From NCBI GenBank assembly GCA_028288305.1, contig JAQBOA010000075.1, forward strand, positions 59,081 to 123,080: 64,000 bases of DNA, in the 5' to 3' direction. The notes below the pieces were generated by a model. The model was not told where the DNA came from, did not search any database, and worked only from the letters and a program-made list of their open reading frames with translations. Position numbers and translations under genes: made by a program. This document shows positions 50,653 to 60,457 of the stretch, one piece after another (the stretch's first letter is position 1; every line of letters begins with the position of its first letter). Source of the DNA: Mucilaginibacter sp. Lineage in GTDB: Bacteria; Bacteroidota; Bacteroidia; Sphingobacteriales; Sphingobacteriaceae.

Positions 50653-53088
50653 TTATTTACTGCTCAGTGTCAAAGTTGTTTTTAAGCCGGGTGTATTTTC
50701 ATCAACGGATTTAAGGAATAACAATTCGTTAAGCTTCCCATCCTTCCATGTCTGGAACATATTATTATAATAAAAGCTGCCTGGATTACCCGACTCGCCG
50801 CCGGGGAAAACACCATAACCCTTTACAGTCGGCCCCATTTGCACTACCATGCGCCATGAAGGGCCATTACCGCCTTTTAACGCATCAATAACCATACTTG
50901 TACCGCCTGCCGCAAAATCTCCAGAACCAAAACCCGGTATATTAGCGAGGTGGTTAACAGCGGATTTTCTTACCGTTCCCCATTGCCATTTTTTACCAGG
51001 CTTACCATGTTTACGCACCAGTTCATCGACACTTTCGTTAAAAGAATGGTTAACTATATCCGCACAGGTCTCTTTTACAGGCGTACTTACAATATTAAAC
51101 CAATTAGAATTTGGTTCTGTCAAAAGTAATTTTTCTGTTCGGTCGTACGATGGTAAATTCAGATAGGTGCCCTTTACTTTAAACTCATCCCATACCATAT
51201 CATAAAAATGAGTCCACCATGTGCTAAAAACACTGGCGCCCGGGGAATTTTCAGCAAAATTTTTGTCCCAGTTTTTAATCAGATCAAATGCCATTAACTG
51301 CGAATCGTCCATTTTAGAGGTATCGAGATACTTGATCATGGTTGGCAATACGTCATGTGCCCTCATACTGTAAACATCTGTTTGTAATAGGCGCATACTA
51401 TCAACAGAGGCCTTTTGCATGGCTGTAAGTTTATCATTTATACGCTTACCGCGATCATAAGTATCAAACCGCCAGTTAATATAATAAGGATAAGTAGTGT
51501 CTGTTGGTGATTGATTGGCGGAACTTACAAAACCCCGCGGCGGATTTTTAACCGTAGGATTTTGATCAGCAGGAATCCAGCCTTGCCAATCGTTAGCAGG
51601 GTCGCTTCCATCCAAAATAAATTTCCCCTGATCTTTAAATTTTAATGGAAATTTACCATTGGGAGTAATGGCTATATCTTTATCGCTGCTTGCAAAAATA
51701 AAATTTTGAGCCGGGGCTGTAAAGTATTTCAAAGCTTCACGATAGTCATTATAATTTCCCCCCCTGTTTAGCAGGTAAAAGCACATTAATTCATCCGATT
51801 CATCATGTGCAATCCATCGCAATGCATCACCTAAAGGTATATTTTTCGGGCCATCTTTTGGCTTTTTCGATTCATCTTCATATACAACGGGACCATGATG
51901 CGTATACAGTACAGTGTCAATAAACGGCTCTTCACCAAGTATTTTAATTTGTTCTACACGCTTTTTTACCTTGTTCCATTGGTTATTATACCAGTACTCA
52001 TTTTTTGTTTTGTCTTTAAATTTAACCTGGTACCAGTCAAGTACGTCAGCATCGACGTTAGTTACCCCCCAGCTGATTTTTTGGTTATAGCCAATAATAA
52101 TACAAGGAGCGCCCGGCAGAGAAACACCATAAACGTTTACTGTTGGTGACGAAAGCTGCACCTGGTACCAAATAGACGGAAATGTTAAATGCAGATGTGG
52201 ATCATTAGCTAATATAGGATACCCTGTAGCCGTTTTATTGCCTCCTATTACCCAATTATTGCTGCCAATACCTTCAACCTTTTCACGCGGTTTAATATTT
52301 TCGGTCATTTGGGCTAAAAATGTGGCAGACGGTTTGGGAACAGGCAACGGCTTAAAATTCCATTTAGTACCTACGGGGACAATAGGGTCTTCATGAAAGG
52401 AATGATCAGGGAAAAGATCATTAACGGTATTCGCGCCAAACCGTTTTAAATCATTGGTCATTTCAAATTGGTCTGATCCACTTGCCAGCGTTTCGGACAT
52501 AAGTTTAAGTAAAAAGACACAATTGATTGGCTTCCATTCTTCGGGTTTATAATTCAGCAGCTTAAATTCAATTGGATAATCTTTTGGTGCAAGCCCGTGA
52601 ATATAATTATTTACTCCCTCGGTATAAGCTGTTACCATCATTCGCGAAAATGGGTTTTTCATTACTCCTTTTAAGCTGTTTTCGGCACCGTAAACCATAC
52701 CCATACGCCGATGGTAACGGTCAATTTCCAAAGCTTTTGGACCTGCTACCTCAGCTAACCGGCCTGAAGCGCTACGGGTTTGTATATCCATTTGCCATAA
52801 ACGGTCGCGGGCAGTAATAAATCCTTGGGCGTAATAAAGATCATGATCATTTTCGGCAAAAATATGCGGTACCATATTTTCATCATACTTTATCACAACT
52901 TTACCTTGTAAACCATTGATTTTTAGGTTTTCTGCAGTAAGAATGTGCTTACTCTCAGCATTTTGCCAGAAACCTGTTGAAGGATTAAGAAATGCACCTA
53001 AAGGCGGAATAACCCCAAATTGGCTCTCTAAAGCATATATTAATATTATAGTTATAACTATGGAGATTAAAGGTTTAATAAACTTCAT
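50653..53088 (-). CDS. Penicillin acylase family (Ntn-hydrolase)
   Basis: 811 residues. An N-terminal hydrophobic segment (about 5-22) exports or anchors the precursor. The A-chain part includes VKYDENMVPHIFAENDHDLY. The catalytic serine starts the B chain: GSNNWVIGGNKTATG near 275, as in self-cleaving Ntn-hydrolases. Later elements are NPHL-like ILANDPHLHLTFPS and the C-terminal FPGGESGNPGSFYY. The family cleaves acyl amides, including acyl-homoserine lactones and penicillins; the substrate here is unknown. Length matches full-size members. Confidence 0.92.
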   Translation of the reverse strand: MKFIKPLISIVITIILIYALESQFGVIPPLGAFLNPSTGFWQNAESKHILTAENLKINGLQGKVVIKYDENMVPHIFAENDHDLYYAQGFITARDRLWQMDIQTRSASGRLAEVAGPKALEIDRYHRRMGMVYGAENSLKGVMKNPFSRMMVTAYTEGVNNYIHGLAPKDYPIEFKLLNYKPEEWKPINCVFLLKLMSETLASGSDQFEMTNDLKRFGANTVNDLFPDHSFHEDPIVPVGTKWNFKPLPVPKPSATFLAQMTENIKPREKVEGIGSNNWVIGGNKTATGYPILANDPHLHLTFPSIWYQVQLSSPTVNVYGVSLPGAPCIIIGYNQKISWGVTNVDADVLDWYQVKFKDKTKNEYWYNNQWNKVKKRVEQIKILGEEPFIDTVLYTHHGPVVYEDESKKPKDGPKNIPLGDALRWIAHDESDELMCFYLLNRGGNYNDYREALKYFTAPAQNFIFASSDKDIAITPNGKFPLKFKDQGKFILDGSDPANDWQGWIPADQNPTVKNPPRGFVSSANQSPTDTTYPYYINWRFDTYDRGKRINDKLTAMQKASVDSMRLLQTDVYSMRAHDVLPTMIKYLDTSKMDDSQLMAFDLIKNWDKNFAENSPGASVFSTWWTHFYDMVWDEFKVKGTYLNLPSYDRTEKLLLTEPNSNWFNIVSTPVKETCADIVNHSFNESVDELVRKHGKPGKKWQWGTVRKSAVNHLANIPGFGSGDFAAGGTSMVIDALKGGNGPSWRMVVQMGPTVKGYGVFPGGESGNPGSFYYNNMFQTWKDGKLNELLFLKSVDENTPGLKTTLTLSSK

Positions 53089-53217
53089 CGCGTTGGATTA
53101 TTTGACCAAAGTAATAAAAAAGAAAGTAATTTGAAGAGGGAATTGAAAATGTTATACCACGCAAATATTAAATATTTCGTGGTATTTATTGTAATTTAAA
53201 GTTTGACTAATTTAAAT

Positions 53218-53244
53218 AAAAAAAGGAATCAGACTCTGCTTCCT
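53218..53244 (-). terminator. Possible hairpin terminator of the lipoprotein gene
   Basis: On the minus strand AGGAAGCA and TGATTCCT (53244-53224) form a stem with mismatches, followed by a run of seven T. It lies 30 bases after the stop at 53274. Confidence 0.5.
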
Positions 53245-53273
53245 AACTAAACTAATTAATACGAATACTTATC

Positions 53274-54143
53274 TTAATAACTAAGAGAAATAACCTTTGA
53301 ATAAGTTATTGTACCATTTAAGTCTTGTATTTTTAAGCGGTATTGGTCTGTTCCTTTAGCAGGTGATTTATCTAAATAATTGTAAGTACCTAAACTGGAT
53401 GAAATCAAGCTGGTAATATCAGTAAAGTTTTGACCGTTATCGGTGCTTCTTTGTACAGAAAAGCCGGTATAGTCTACTTCGTTCTCGGTTAACCAGTCAA
53501 TCTGGGCTCCTCCGGATACTTTTGTTGCAGTAAAATTTAATAAATGTATTCCAAGAGCCGGATTCTGACGTACGACAATGCTAAACCTTTGATTTCCATA
53601 AGAAGTTGCATCAGACATATAAATATTAAAAGCATAAGTGGAATTACTCCGAAAGTCCAGCGAATCCTTTGCATAATTATCCATAAGCCATATTTCAAAT
53701 ATTTTAGGTATGGCCTTTAGGGCCGTTTTATTTAATTTATAAATACCATCGGTTTGGGCATTTACAACCAGGCCAATGGTAAGACTTGTTTTTGGCAATG
53801 GAAGTGCGTTAATACTTAAAGCTACATAATCACTTGATAAACTTGACAAGCTTACCATACCGGATCCCTGGAAATAAATGGCATCTTCATTTTTGTCATA
53901 GGCGGTATTAGCACCTGACACAAAATTAATAATAGTCGCATCAGTATTAATGGCATTCTGAGCCAATTGAAGACCGAGATATTGAGATGTAGCAGTTGTT
54001 TGAGTACTAGTCGTTTGAGTATTCTGATTTACAATTCCTGGTAAAGCGTTTGGGTTCGGGCTATCTGAAATAGAATCTTTTACACATGACGATAAGGATA
54101 TTGCACTAAACGCAAATAGTAGTACAAAAATTTTTTGTTTCAT
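53274..54143 (-). CDS. Surface lipoprotein with fibronectin-like C-terminal domain
   Basis: 289 residues. MKQKIFVLLFAFSAISLSSC is a lipoprotein signal (cysteine at about 20). A Thr/Gln/Asn-rich linker (30-55) is followed by a strand-rich region and, at about 200-289, a fibronectin-type-III-like domain as found before type IX sorting signals (INWLTENE-type strand IDWLTENEVDYTGFSVQRST). The true C-terminal sorting box is not obvious. Unknown ligand. Present alone with a likely terminator downstream. Confidence 0.6.
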   Translation of the reverse strand: MKQKIFVLLFAFSAISLSSCVKDSISDSPNPNALPGIVNQNTQTTSTQTTATSQYLGLQLAQNAINTDATIINFVSGANTAYDKNEDAIYFQGSGMVSLSSLSSDYVALSINALPLPKTSLTIGLVVNAQTDGIYKLNKTALKAIPKIFEIWLMDNYAKDSLDFRSNSTYAFNIYMSDATSYGNQRFSIVVRQNPALGIHLLNFTATKVSGGAQIDWLTENEVDYTGFSVQRSTDNGQNFTDITSLISSSLGTYNYLDKSPAKGTDQYRLKIQDLNGTITYSKVISLSY

Positions 54144-54433
54144 ATCTTTATGTTTATAAAATATTGCGTTTGAAAATAATTTTTATCTTAGATAGACTTT
54201 TATACGCTTATATTAAACATAAAGTTTAGCTTATTTTAACATATAATAATATTAATTAATATAGATGATTTGCCTTTTACTGGATTATTAAATGGGCATT
54301 TATTTAAAATGAATTTATCCCGCTATTAAAGTCAATAAACACTGTTGTAGAAGGGTTTTTATATAGAATTACTTTGAACCGCTGAAGTTTGATCTCAGAG
54401 ATCGCCCTAATCAAATAAATCAGCAGAAAGCCA

Positions 54434-54787
54434 TCAGCTCTGATGAAAACTCAAAACATTTCCATCCGGATCTTTAACTGAAAGGAATTTACCCCATGGG
54501 GTTTCATCCACTTTTCCAAACTCAATTCCTTTTGCGGTTAATTCTTCTATTTCATTTTCAACACTGTCGGTTTTAATCACCAAGCCATTTATACAACCTG
54601 GAGGCATATTCGAAAACCAGGTAACTAATGTAATTGATGCATCCTGGCCTGGGAAACCCATTTGTATCCATTTTTGCCCTCCGCTAAAAGGCGCTTCTAC
54701 TATTACCTGGAAACCTAACTTTAAATAGAATTCCTTTGATTTTTCCTGGTCAGTTACCGGGATGGAGATGATTTCGATTGATTTCAT
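54434..54787 (-). CDS. VOC-superfamily (glyoxalase/bleomycin-resistance-like) protein
   Basis: 117 residues in the two beta-alpha-beta-beta-beta modules of the vicinal oxygen chelate fold: SIEIISIPVTDQEKSKEFYL at the start and EFGKVDETPWGKFLSVKDPD with a Gly/Asp pair at the end. Metal-binding residues can be supposed in the second module, but the first His is replaced. The function (resistance, lyase or dioxygenase) cannot be told. The next gene on the strand ends 24 bases upstream. Confidence 0.85.
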   Translation of the reverse strand: MKSIEIISIPVTDQEKSKEFYLKLGFQVIVEAPFSGGQKWIQMGFPGQDASITLVTWFSNMPPGCINGLVIKTDSVENEIEELTAKGIEFGKVDETPWGKFLSVKDPDGNVLSFHQS

Positions 54788-54811
54788 TTTTGTTGTTTTA
54801 TAATTGATAGT

Positions 54812-55144
54812 TTAAAGTGAATACCTGTAAGGAGATACTGTTTTATCTTTTTTCAAATCATTATTTGCTTCAATATCAAGAGTTACCCAAAATAAATTCC
54901 ACTCAATAACCCCTTCGATTTTTATTTTTTTATTTTTAAGATCATCCGTTACATCAGATAACAAATCTTTAAATGGCGCCGATTTTTTTGCTTTCAGGCA
55001 GGCAATAAAAGATGTTTTTAACGCATCATATTTATTCTTATCCATCCGGATTGCTTTTTTTCCTTCGGGATGTTTTAATTGAATCTTCTCCATTACCTTA
55101 TTTAATTTTTTAATTGAATCTATAAGTTTTTTTTGACCTTTCAT
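54812..55144 (-). CDS. Small cytoplasmic protein, unknown function
   Basis: 110 residues, Lys-rich, with two helices (KKLIDSIKKLNKVMEKIQLK; YDALKTSFIACLKAKKSAPF) and a short C-terminal strand region (KIEGVIEWNLFWVTLDIEA). No signal peptide or known motif. It may be co-transcribed with the VOC gene 24 bases downstream, and it is divergent from the Crp-like regulator. Confidence 0.6.
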   Translation of the reverse strand: MKGQKKLIDSIKKLNKVMEKIQLKHPEGKKAIRMDKNKYDALKTSFIACLKAKKSAPFKDLLSDVTDDLKNKKIKIEGVIEWNLFWVTLDIEANNDLKKDKTVSPYRYSL

Positions 55145-55190
55145 TTAAAAGATTTCTTTGTTTTATAGGCGTCAATTCATAGCTTTAAAA

Positions 55191-55763
55191 ATGTTTGAAT
55201 GCTTCGTTAATTATTTAAAGCTGTTTAAAAATATCCCGCAAGGAGATATCGATATTATCGAGGAAGAATTAGAGCACAGGAAAGTCACCGAAGACGAAAT
55301 ACTTCTTAATGAAGGACAGGTTTGTAAAGAAATGTTTTTTGTATGTAAAGGCGTTCTTCGCATAGTTGCCCTAAATGAAAAAGGTAGCAAGATGGCCTAT
55401 TTCTTTTTAAAGGAGAACCAGTTTTGCAGCATTCTTAATAGTTTTAACAATAATATACCGGCCATTGAAGGAATAGAGGCAGCCTGCGATGGGGAACTTA
55501 TTGTGCTGAAAAAACAAAAGTTGTTGATTCTTTATGAGAAGTTGCCTTATTTAAAGGAATTGATAACAGCCATTACCACACAATCCTTATTGGATAAAAT
55601 ACAGGTTCGTAATTCATACCTGGGCGAAGACGCAAGTACCCGGTACCGCAATTTTTTAATACGCCAGCCTGAAATAGCTTTGAGGGTTTCATTAGGTGAC
55701 ATAGCATCCTACCTTGGTATTACCCAGCAATCCTTAAGTCGCATACGTAAAAATATACGTTGA
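55191..55763 (+). CDS. Crp/Fnr-family transcriptional regulator
   Basis: 190 residues from the ATG at 55191; 11 codons upstream are also open. A cyclic-nucleotide-binding-like beta-roll spans about 20-120 (LLNEGQVCKEMFFVCKGVLR), a long helix follows (ITTQSLLDKIQVRNSYLG), and the C-terminal helix-turn-helix VSLGDIASYLGITQQSLSRI lies at about 168-187. Members in Bacteroidota often lack cAMP and respond to other signals. The short-chain dehydrogenase follows after 74 bases and is a possible target. Confidence 0.87.
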   Translation: MFECFVNYLKLFKNIPQGDIDIIEEELEHRKVTEDEILLNEGQVCKEMFFVCKGVLRIVALNEKGSKMAYFFLKENQFCSILNSFNNNIPAIEGIEAACDGELIVLKKQKLLILYEKLPYLKELITAITTQSLLDKIQVRNSYLGEDASTRYRNFLIRQPEIALRVSLGDIASYLGITQQSLSRIRKNIR

Positions 55764-55837
55764 TCCTTTTTTACCATTTGTTAAATGTGCTTTCATTAAA
55801 CTGAAGGAACTTTGTGTATCATTTAAAAGATATAGCA

Positions 55838-56584
55838 ATGAAAAACAAATTAACAGAGGAAAAAAGAAGTTTAAAGGGAAAGCGAATTGTTTTGCTGGGC
55901 GGTACATCAGGATTTGGTTTAGCAACAGCATTGGCAGCAGCAGACGAAGGCGCCGAGGTAATTGTAGTATCCAGCCAGCAAAAAAGGGTTGACGAAACGC
56001 TGGCATCTTTACCTTCCTCCAGCAAAGGATATGCAACTGATTTGACCAATGAAAGCCAGGTGGCTGAATTATTTGAACAAATAGGTGGATTTGATCATTT
56101 AGTTTTTACAGCCGGCGAGACCTTGCAGCTGAGCGATTTATCGACATTAAACCTGGATGAGGCCCGGCAATTTTATAACCTCAGGTTTTGGGGCGCGCTA
56201 ATGGCAGCTAAATATGCCGGTAAACATATCCGCAATGGCGGTTCGATCACACTAACCAATGGGATAATTGGCAAACGCCCCTGGAAAGGATGGACTGTGG
56301 CAGCCAGTATAACAGGTGCAGTTGAAGCGTTGACCCGTGCTCTTGCGGTTGAGCTTGCGCCTATCCGTGTTAATGCAGTTTGCGCCGGTATGGTAAGGAC
56401 AAATTTATGGACGAATATACCTGAAACAGACAGAGAGGCAATGTACAGCGACGTAGGGAGCAAATTGTTAACCGGTAAAGTAGGTGAAGCCGAAGATATT
56501 GCCGAAGCCTTTTTATACCTGATGCGCGGAAATTTTACCACCGGCCAAATTATAGTAGCAGATGGTGGGGGAGTACTGGTTTAA
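55838..56584 (+). CDS. Short-chain dehydrogenase/reductase
   Basis: 248 residues from the ATG at 55838 (MKNKLTEEKRSLKGK); eight codons further upstream are open. Cofactor loop LLGGTSGFGLATALA near 20, TAGE in VFTAGETLQL near 85, and the helix with TNGIIGKRPWKGW near 137. The usual catalytic Tyr-x-x-x-Lys is not visible (VAASITGAVEAL stands in its place), so activity is uncertain; such variants exist in the family. It lies right after the Crp-like regulator gene. Confidence 0.8.
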   Translation: MKNKLTEEKRSLKGKRIVLLGGTSGFGLATALAAADEGAEVIVVSSQQKRVDETLASLPSSSKGYATDLTNESQVAELFEQIGGFDHLVFTAGETLQLSDLSTLNLDEARQFYNLRFWGALMAAKYAGKHIRNGGSITLTNGIIGKRPWKGWTVAASITGAVEALTRALAVELAPIRVNAVCAGMVRTNLWTNIPETDREAMYSDVGSKLLTGKVGEAEDIAEAFLYLMRGNFTTGQIIVADGGGVLV

Positions 56585-57005
56585 TTGTGAATTAAACTCA
56601 ATCCAAAATGCCATTTCGAGTGGTGAAATTAGGAAAACTCTGAAAGTGGAATGACAAGAGGGGTGTCACCCTGAGCCCCGTCAAAGGGGCGCGCAAAGGC
56701 CTGTACGATATGCATAGCGTTTGTGCTTGTCGTTCAGGCCGCCACACATGCTTCGACGGGACTACCCATGACACTCCTCCCTAAAAAAACAAACATGTCA
56801 TGGGTAACGATAGTGAGAAATCTTGAGCGACTTACATTACCTTTTTGCATGTTCATAAAAATTCTCCTCGTTTGATATGACTATGGGTTTTAATAAAATT
56901 TTCATATACTGCATTTACTTTATGTTGCAGCAATTATTTAAATAAGGCTAAATAAATTAAAAGATATCGAGATTAAAACTATATCTTTAGTTTTTAATTT
57001 GATGT
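56585..57005. other. 421-base gap with a dispersed repeat
   Basis: The left half holds the inverted repeat listed separately (56663-56774). The right half (about 56850-57005) is very AT-rich and may contain the promoter of the DUF6624 gene, but no clear -33/-7 pair was found. Confidence 0.6.
56663..56774. repeat. Dispersed inverted repeat
   Basis: GTGTCA (56663-56668) pairs with TGACAC (56769-56774). Inside, CCCGTCAAAG matches the complement of CTTCGACGGG, and AGGCCTG with ACGA pairs with TCGTTCAGGCC. The CCCTGAGC...CTTCGACGGG type of element is familiar from many bacterial genomes as a non-coding repeat. Confidence 0.65.
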
Positions 57006-57596
57006 ATGAAAGCCTTTATTACAATTACTTTTCTTTGCACATTGTTGAATCTTAACTTATGTGCACAACCTATAAAACCAGATTCAGCCTTAATAAAAGA
57101 AATCGGTAACATGTTTAAGGATGATCAATTTTGGCGTAAAGAATATATTAAAGTCAATAAAAAGGAGAAATCTGATTATGATCAGGAAACCATCGAAAAA
57201 GGATGGAAAACAAGTGATAGCATTAATGAGCTTAAGGCAAAAGTGATCATTAATAAATATGGCTATCCGGGTTATGATTTGGTCGGCGAAATAAGCGACG
57301 ATTTTTGGGCCATTATTCAGCATTGTGATGATGATGTGCCTTTTCAGGAGCATGTACTGAGTTTAATGAAAATTCAAATAGCTAAAAGCAATGCCAGCAA
57401 AGAGAAATACGCTTACCTGGCCGACAGGATTTTGGTTAATAAAAATCAAAAACAAATTTATGGGACACAATTGCAACGAGATAAAACCGGTAAGTTTTAC
57501 CCTTTTCCATTAAAGTATCCCAAAGAAGTTAATAAGCTGCGTAAAAAAGTAGGTTTGGGACCATTAGAGGAGTATGTGAAAAGTTTTGGATTATAA
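57006..57596 (+). CDS. DUF6624-family secreted protein
   Basis: 196 residues with a signal peptide (about 1-21, ending LNLCAQ). The family pattern is visible: paired acidic and His residues in AIIQHCDDDVPFQEHVL near 103, the AYLADRI block near 136, and the YGTQL block near 152, closing GLGPLEEYV. In the family these conserved residues suggest an enzyme, but the reaction is unknown. It lies alone between a repeat region and the amylase cluster. Confidence 0.7.
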   Translation: MKAFITITFLCTLLNLNLCAQPIKPDSALIKEIGNMFKDDQFWRKEYIKVNKKEKSDYDQETIEKGWKTSDSINELKAKVIINKYGYPGYDLVGEISDDFWAIIQHCDDDVPFQEHVLSLMKIQIAKSNASKEKYAYLADRILVNKNQKQIYGTQLQRDKTGKFYPFPLKYPKEVNKLRKKVGLGPLEEYVKSFGL

Positions 57597-57755
57597 TAGG
57601 TTTTTTTCTTACATTCTAAACTAATCTCTAATCCACAACCGCTAATCACTATCTTTTTCATTTTTTCAATTAACCAATCAATTTTATTTTAAATTTGAAA
57701 CGCGGTTGATGGGAAGAAATAAAAGCCGCCTAATTATATTCCATATAATCCTTTT

Positions 57756-59603
57756 ATGAAGAAATTTTTATTTTTCACAGCTTGCTGCCTGGTTATGGCA
57801 ATGGGCTTGTCGGCGCAAATTCCTGCCCTGGAACGCGTAGAACCTATGTTTTGGTGGGTAGGGATGCATAATCCAAACCTACAGCTAATTATTCACGGCG
57901 ACCATATTGCCTCCCGAAAAGTGGAGTTAAATTATCCCGGTGTAAAGCTGGTTGCGGTTCATAAAGTTGAAAATCCTAATTATTTATTTCTCGATCTGCA
58001 CATTTTTTCAGACACTAAACCGGGAACGTTCCCGATAAAGTTTGTAAAAGCTGGCGAAAAACCTTTAACCTATAGCTATGCGCTGAAAGAGCACAACAAG
58101 TCGCCGAATCGTGCACAAGGGGTAACTAATAAGGATTTGATCTATCTTATCATGCCCGACCGCTTTTCAAATGGTGATGTCACCAACGATTCATATCCAA
58201 ATATGCGCGAAACAGGGATAAACCGCGATTCCATGTTCAGTCGTCATGGCGGTGATATTAAAGGGATCATGAACCATCTTGATTATCTGAAAGACCTCGG
58301 CGTTACTGCTATATGGCTTACTCCTGCTATTGAAAATGATGAACCTCACGCATCCTATCATGGTTACGCTGTTACTGATTATTACCGAATCGATCCCCGG
58401 TACGGTACAAACGCCTTATATAAGGAGTTTGTTGATAAATGCCACTCAATGGGTTTAAAAGTGGTTATGGACCTGGTGCACAACCATGCCGGTACGGAAG
58501 GTTACACAATACTTGATATGCCAATGAAAAGCTGGGTGCACCAATGGCCAGAATATACCAAATCAAACTTCCGTGATGCTGTTGATATGGACCCGCATGC
58601 TTCCCCAATGGATAAAAAAATTATGCAGGATGGCTGGTTTGATCACCGTATGGCTGACATGAATGAGAGCAATCCTTATGTACAGAATTTTTTAACGCAA
58701 AATCATATCTGGTGGGTGGAATACGCCGGGGTTGATGGTTTTCGTTTGGATACCTATCCATACAATGATCTTCCCTACATGGCTAAATGGGCAGTTGATG
58801 TTAAAGCTGAGTTTCCTCATCTATCTATATTTGGTGAAACATTGGTATGGTCTGCTGCTAACCAGGCTTTTTTTACCCAAGGGAATACCGTGAACCAGGG
58901 ATTTGATACCCATTTGCCCGGTGTAACTGATGGGGTTGTAAAGGAAGCTATTTATGAAGCATTGAATGGCAAAGAGGGCTGGACCGATGGGGTAAACCGT
59001 TTATATTCAGTAATGGCACAAGACTTTTTATACCAGGATGCTACCCGTAATACTATATTTTTAGATAACCATGATATGAGCCGGATATTGTCAGTCGTGG
59101 GTGAAGATATCAGCAAATATAAATCGGCAATGGCCATGCTCTTGACTTTACGCGGTGTGCCTCAAATGTATTACGGTGATGAAATACTGATGAAAAATTT
59201 TTCAAATCCTGATGGTTTGGTACGCGAAGATTTCCCTGGTGGATGGAACGGTGATAAAAAAAATAAATTTACTGCCGATGGACGTACTGATAAGGAAAAT
59301 GATGCATTTAACTATGTGCGCAAACTGGCAAACTACCGTAAAAATACCACTGCTTTGCAAACCGGAAAAATGATGCAGTACATTCCGGAAAATGGTATTT
59401 ATGTATATTTCAGGTATGATGATAAAAAGACTGTAATGATAGTTTATAATAGCAAAGAGAAAGAGCAAACAACTTTAACTGCGAGGTATTTTGAACGCAT
59501 AAAAAGTGCTAAAAGAGCAAAAAATGTAATTACAAACGAAACCGTAGATTTGTCGCAATTAACTATACCCGGTAAATCAACGTTTGTTTTAGAATTATTA
59601 TAA
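57756..59603 (+). CDS. Secreted GH13 alpha-glucan hydrolase (neopullulanase/cyclomaltodextrinase-like, SusA-type)
   Basis: 615 residues with a signal peptide (about 1-21, ending LSAQ). An N-terminal beta-sandwich (about 25-125) precedes the (beta/alpha)8 barrel. The four GH13 motifs are seen: VVMDLVHNHAG near 236, DGFRLDTYPY near 327 with the nucleophile Asp, FGETLVWS near 358 with the acid Glu, and FLDNHDMSR near 436 with the stabilising Asp. It cuts alpha-1,4 glucans in the periplasm. It opens a starch cluster with beta-phosphoglucomutase, GH65 and another GH13. Confidence 0.92.
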   Translation: MKKFLFFTACCLVMAMGLSAQIPALERVEPMFWWVGMHNPNLQLIIHGDHIASRKVELNYPGVKLVAVHKVENPNYLFLDLHIFSDTKPGTFPIKFVKAGEKPLTYSYALKEHNKSPNRAQGVTNKDLIYLIMPDRFSNGDVTNDSYPNMRETGINRDSMFSRHGGDIKGIMNHLDYLKDLGVTAIWLTPAIENDEPHASYHGYAVTDYYRIDPRYGTNALYKEFVDKCHSMGLKVVMDLVHNHAGTEGYTILDMPMKSWVHQWPEYTKSNFRDAVDMDPHASPMDKKIMQDGWFDHRMADMNESNPYVQNFLTQNHIWWVEYAGVDGFRLDTYPYNDLPYMAKWAVDVKAEFPHLSIFGETLVWSAANQAFFTQGNTVNQGFDTHLPGVTDGVVKEAIYEALNGKEGWTDGVNRLYSVMAQDFLYQDATRNTIFLDNHDMSRILSVVGEDISKYKSAMAMLLTLRGVPQMYYGDEILMKNFSNPDGLVREDFPGGWNGDKKNKFTADGRTDKENDAFNYVRKLANYRKNTTALQTGKMMQYIPENGIYVYFRYDDKKTVMIVYNSKEKEQTTLTARYFERIKSAKRAKNVITNETVDLSQLTIPGKSTFVLELL

Positions 59604-59692
59604 TGTGTTTAAAATTTTTGAAGTGATTAATTAAGGAATTTGCAAAAGTAGGTGTAGCTTTCCGGCTCGTAATCAACTAATCTCTAATTAAT

Positions 59693-59700
59693 TAAATTTG
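59693..59700 (+). promoter_or_regulatory. -7-like element of the beta-phosphoglucomutase gene
   Basis: TAAATTTG fits TAnnTTTG, ends 9 bases before the ATG at 59710; the -33 TTTG is not apparent. Weak. Confidence 0.35.
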
Positions 59701-59709
59701 CGAAAATAA

Positions 59710-60360
59710 ATGAGTATAATTAAAGCCTGTATTTTTGATCTGGACGGTGTTATTGTAGATACAGCGGTTTATCACTACAAAGCATGGAAACGTTTAGCAA
59801 ACGAATTAGGCTTTGATTTTACAGAAGAGGATAATGAAAAGTTAAAGGGTGTTAGCCGTACACGCTCCCTTGAATTAATATTGCAATGGGGTGGGGTTAC
59901 TAAAACTGAAGCAGAAAAAGAGGAACTGGCTGCACAGAAAAATGAATGGTATGTGGAAATGATCAACCACATGACGCCGGCAGAAATATTGCCTGGAGCA
60001 AAAGAATTTTTACTTACATGCAGAGCAGCCGGACTAAAAACCGCTTTGGGCTCGGCCAGTAAAAATTCAATGACTATTTTAGAAAAAATTAATTTGACTG
60101 CGCTTTTTGATGCCGTTATTGACGGAAATAAAGTAAGTAAGCCAAAACCTGATCCGGAAGTATTTTTAAAAGGTGCAGAAGAATTAAATGTTGAACCTGT
60201 TAACTGTGTGATATTTGAGGATGCGATAGCCGGTGTAGAAGCGGCAATAAACGGTGGCATGAAAGTGGTGGGAATTGGATCGCCAAAAGTTTTAACCGGG
60301 GCCAACCTGGTTATTAGTGGCCTGAATGAAATGAATTTAGAAAAATTAAGTCTCCTCTAA
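59710..60360 (+). CDS. pgmB: Beta-phosphoglucomutase
   Basis: 216 residues. HAD-superfamily enzyme that converts beta-glucose-1-phosphate to glucose-6-phosphate. FDLDGVIVDTA at about 9-19 carries the nucleophile Asp and the acid/base Asp; the cap domain has KGVSRTRSLELIL near 45, GSASKN near 112 binds phosphate, and SKPKPDPEVF near 141 with EDAIAGVEAA near 162 holds the metal. The next gene (GH65) makes beta-glucose-1-phosphate, so the two form a pathway. The last codons run into a dispersed repeat. Confidence 0.93.
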   Translation: MSIIKACIFDLDGVIVDTAVYHYKAWKRLANELGFDFTEEDNEKLKGVSRTRSLELILQWGGVTKTEAEKEELAAQKNEWYVEMINHMTPAEILPGAKEFLLTCRAAGLKTALGSASKNSMTILEKINLTALFDAVIDGNKVSKPKPDPEVFLKGAEELNVEPVNCVIFEDAIAGVEAAINGGMKVVGIGSPKVLTGANLVISGLNEMNLEKLSLL

Positions 60361-60428
60361 ATCCCCTTCAAAGGAAGAGACTTTTAAAAGCTTAACTACC
60401 TTCTCCAAAAGGATAGGGTAGGTGAGGC
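60348..60428. repeat. Dispersed repeat between pgmB and the GH65 gene
   Basis: AAGTCTC (60348-60354) and GAGACTT (60377-60383) pair, and the right end AGGTGAGGC matches the end of the element at 11608-11729. It supplies the last codons of pgmB and the GTG-started extension of the next frame. Confidence 0.55.
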
Positions 60429-60457
60429 AGAATTATTTAATAAAATACTACTATAAA

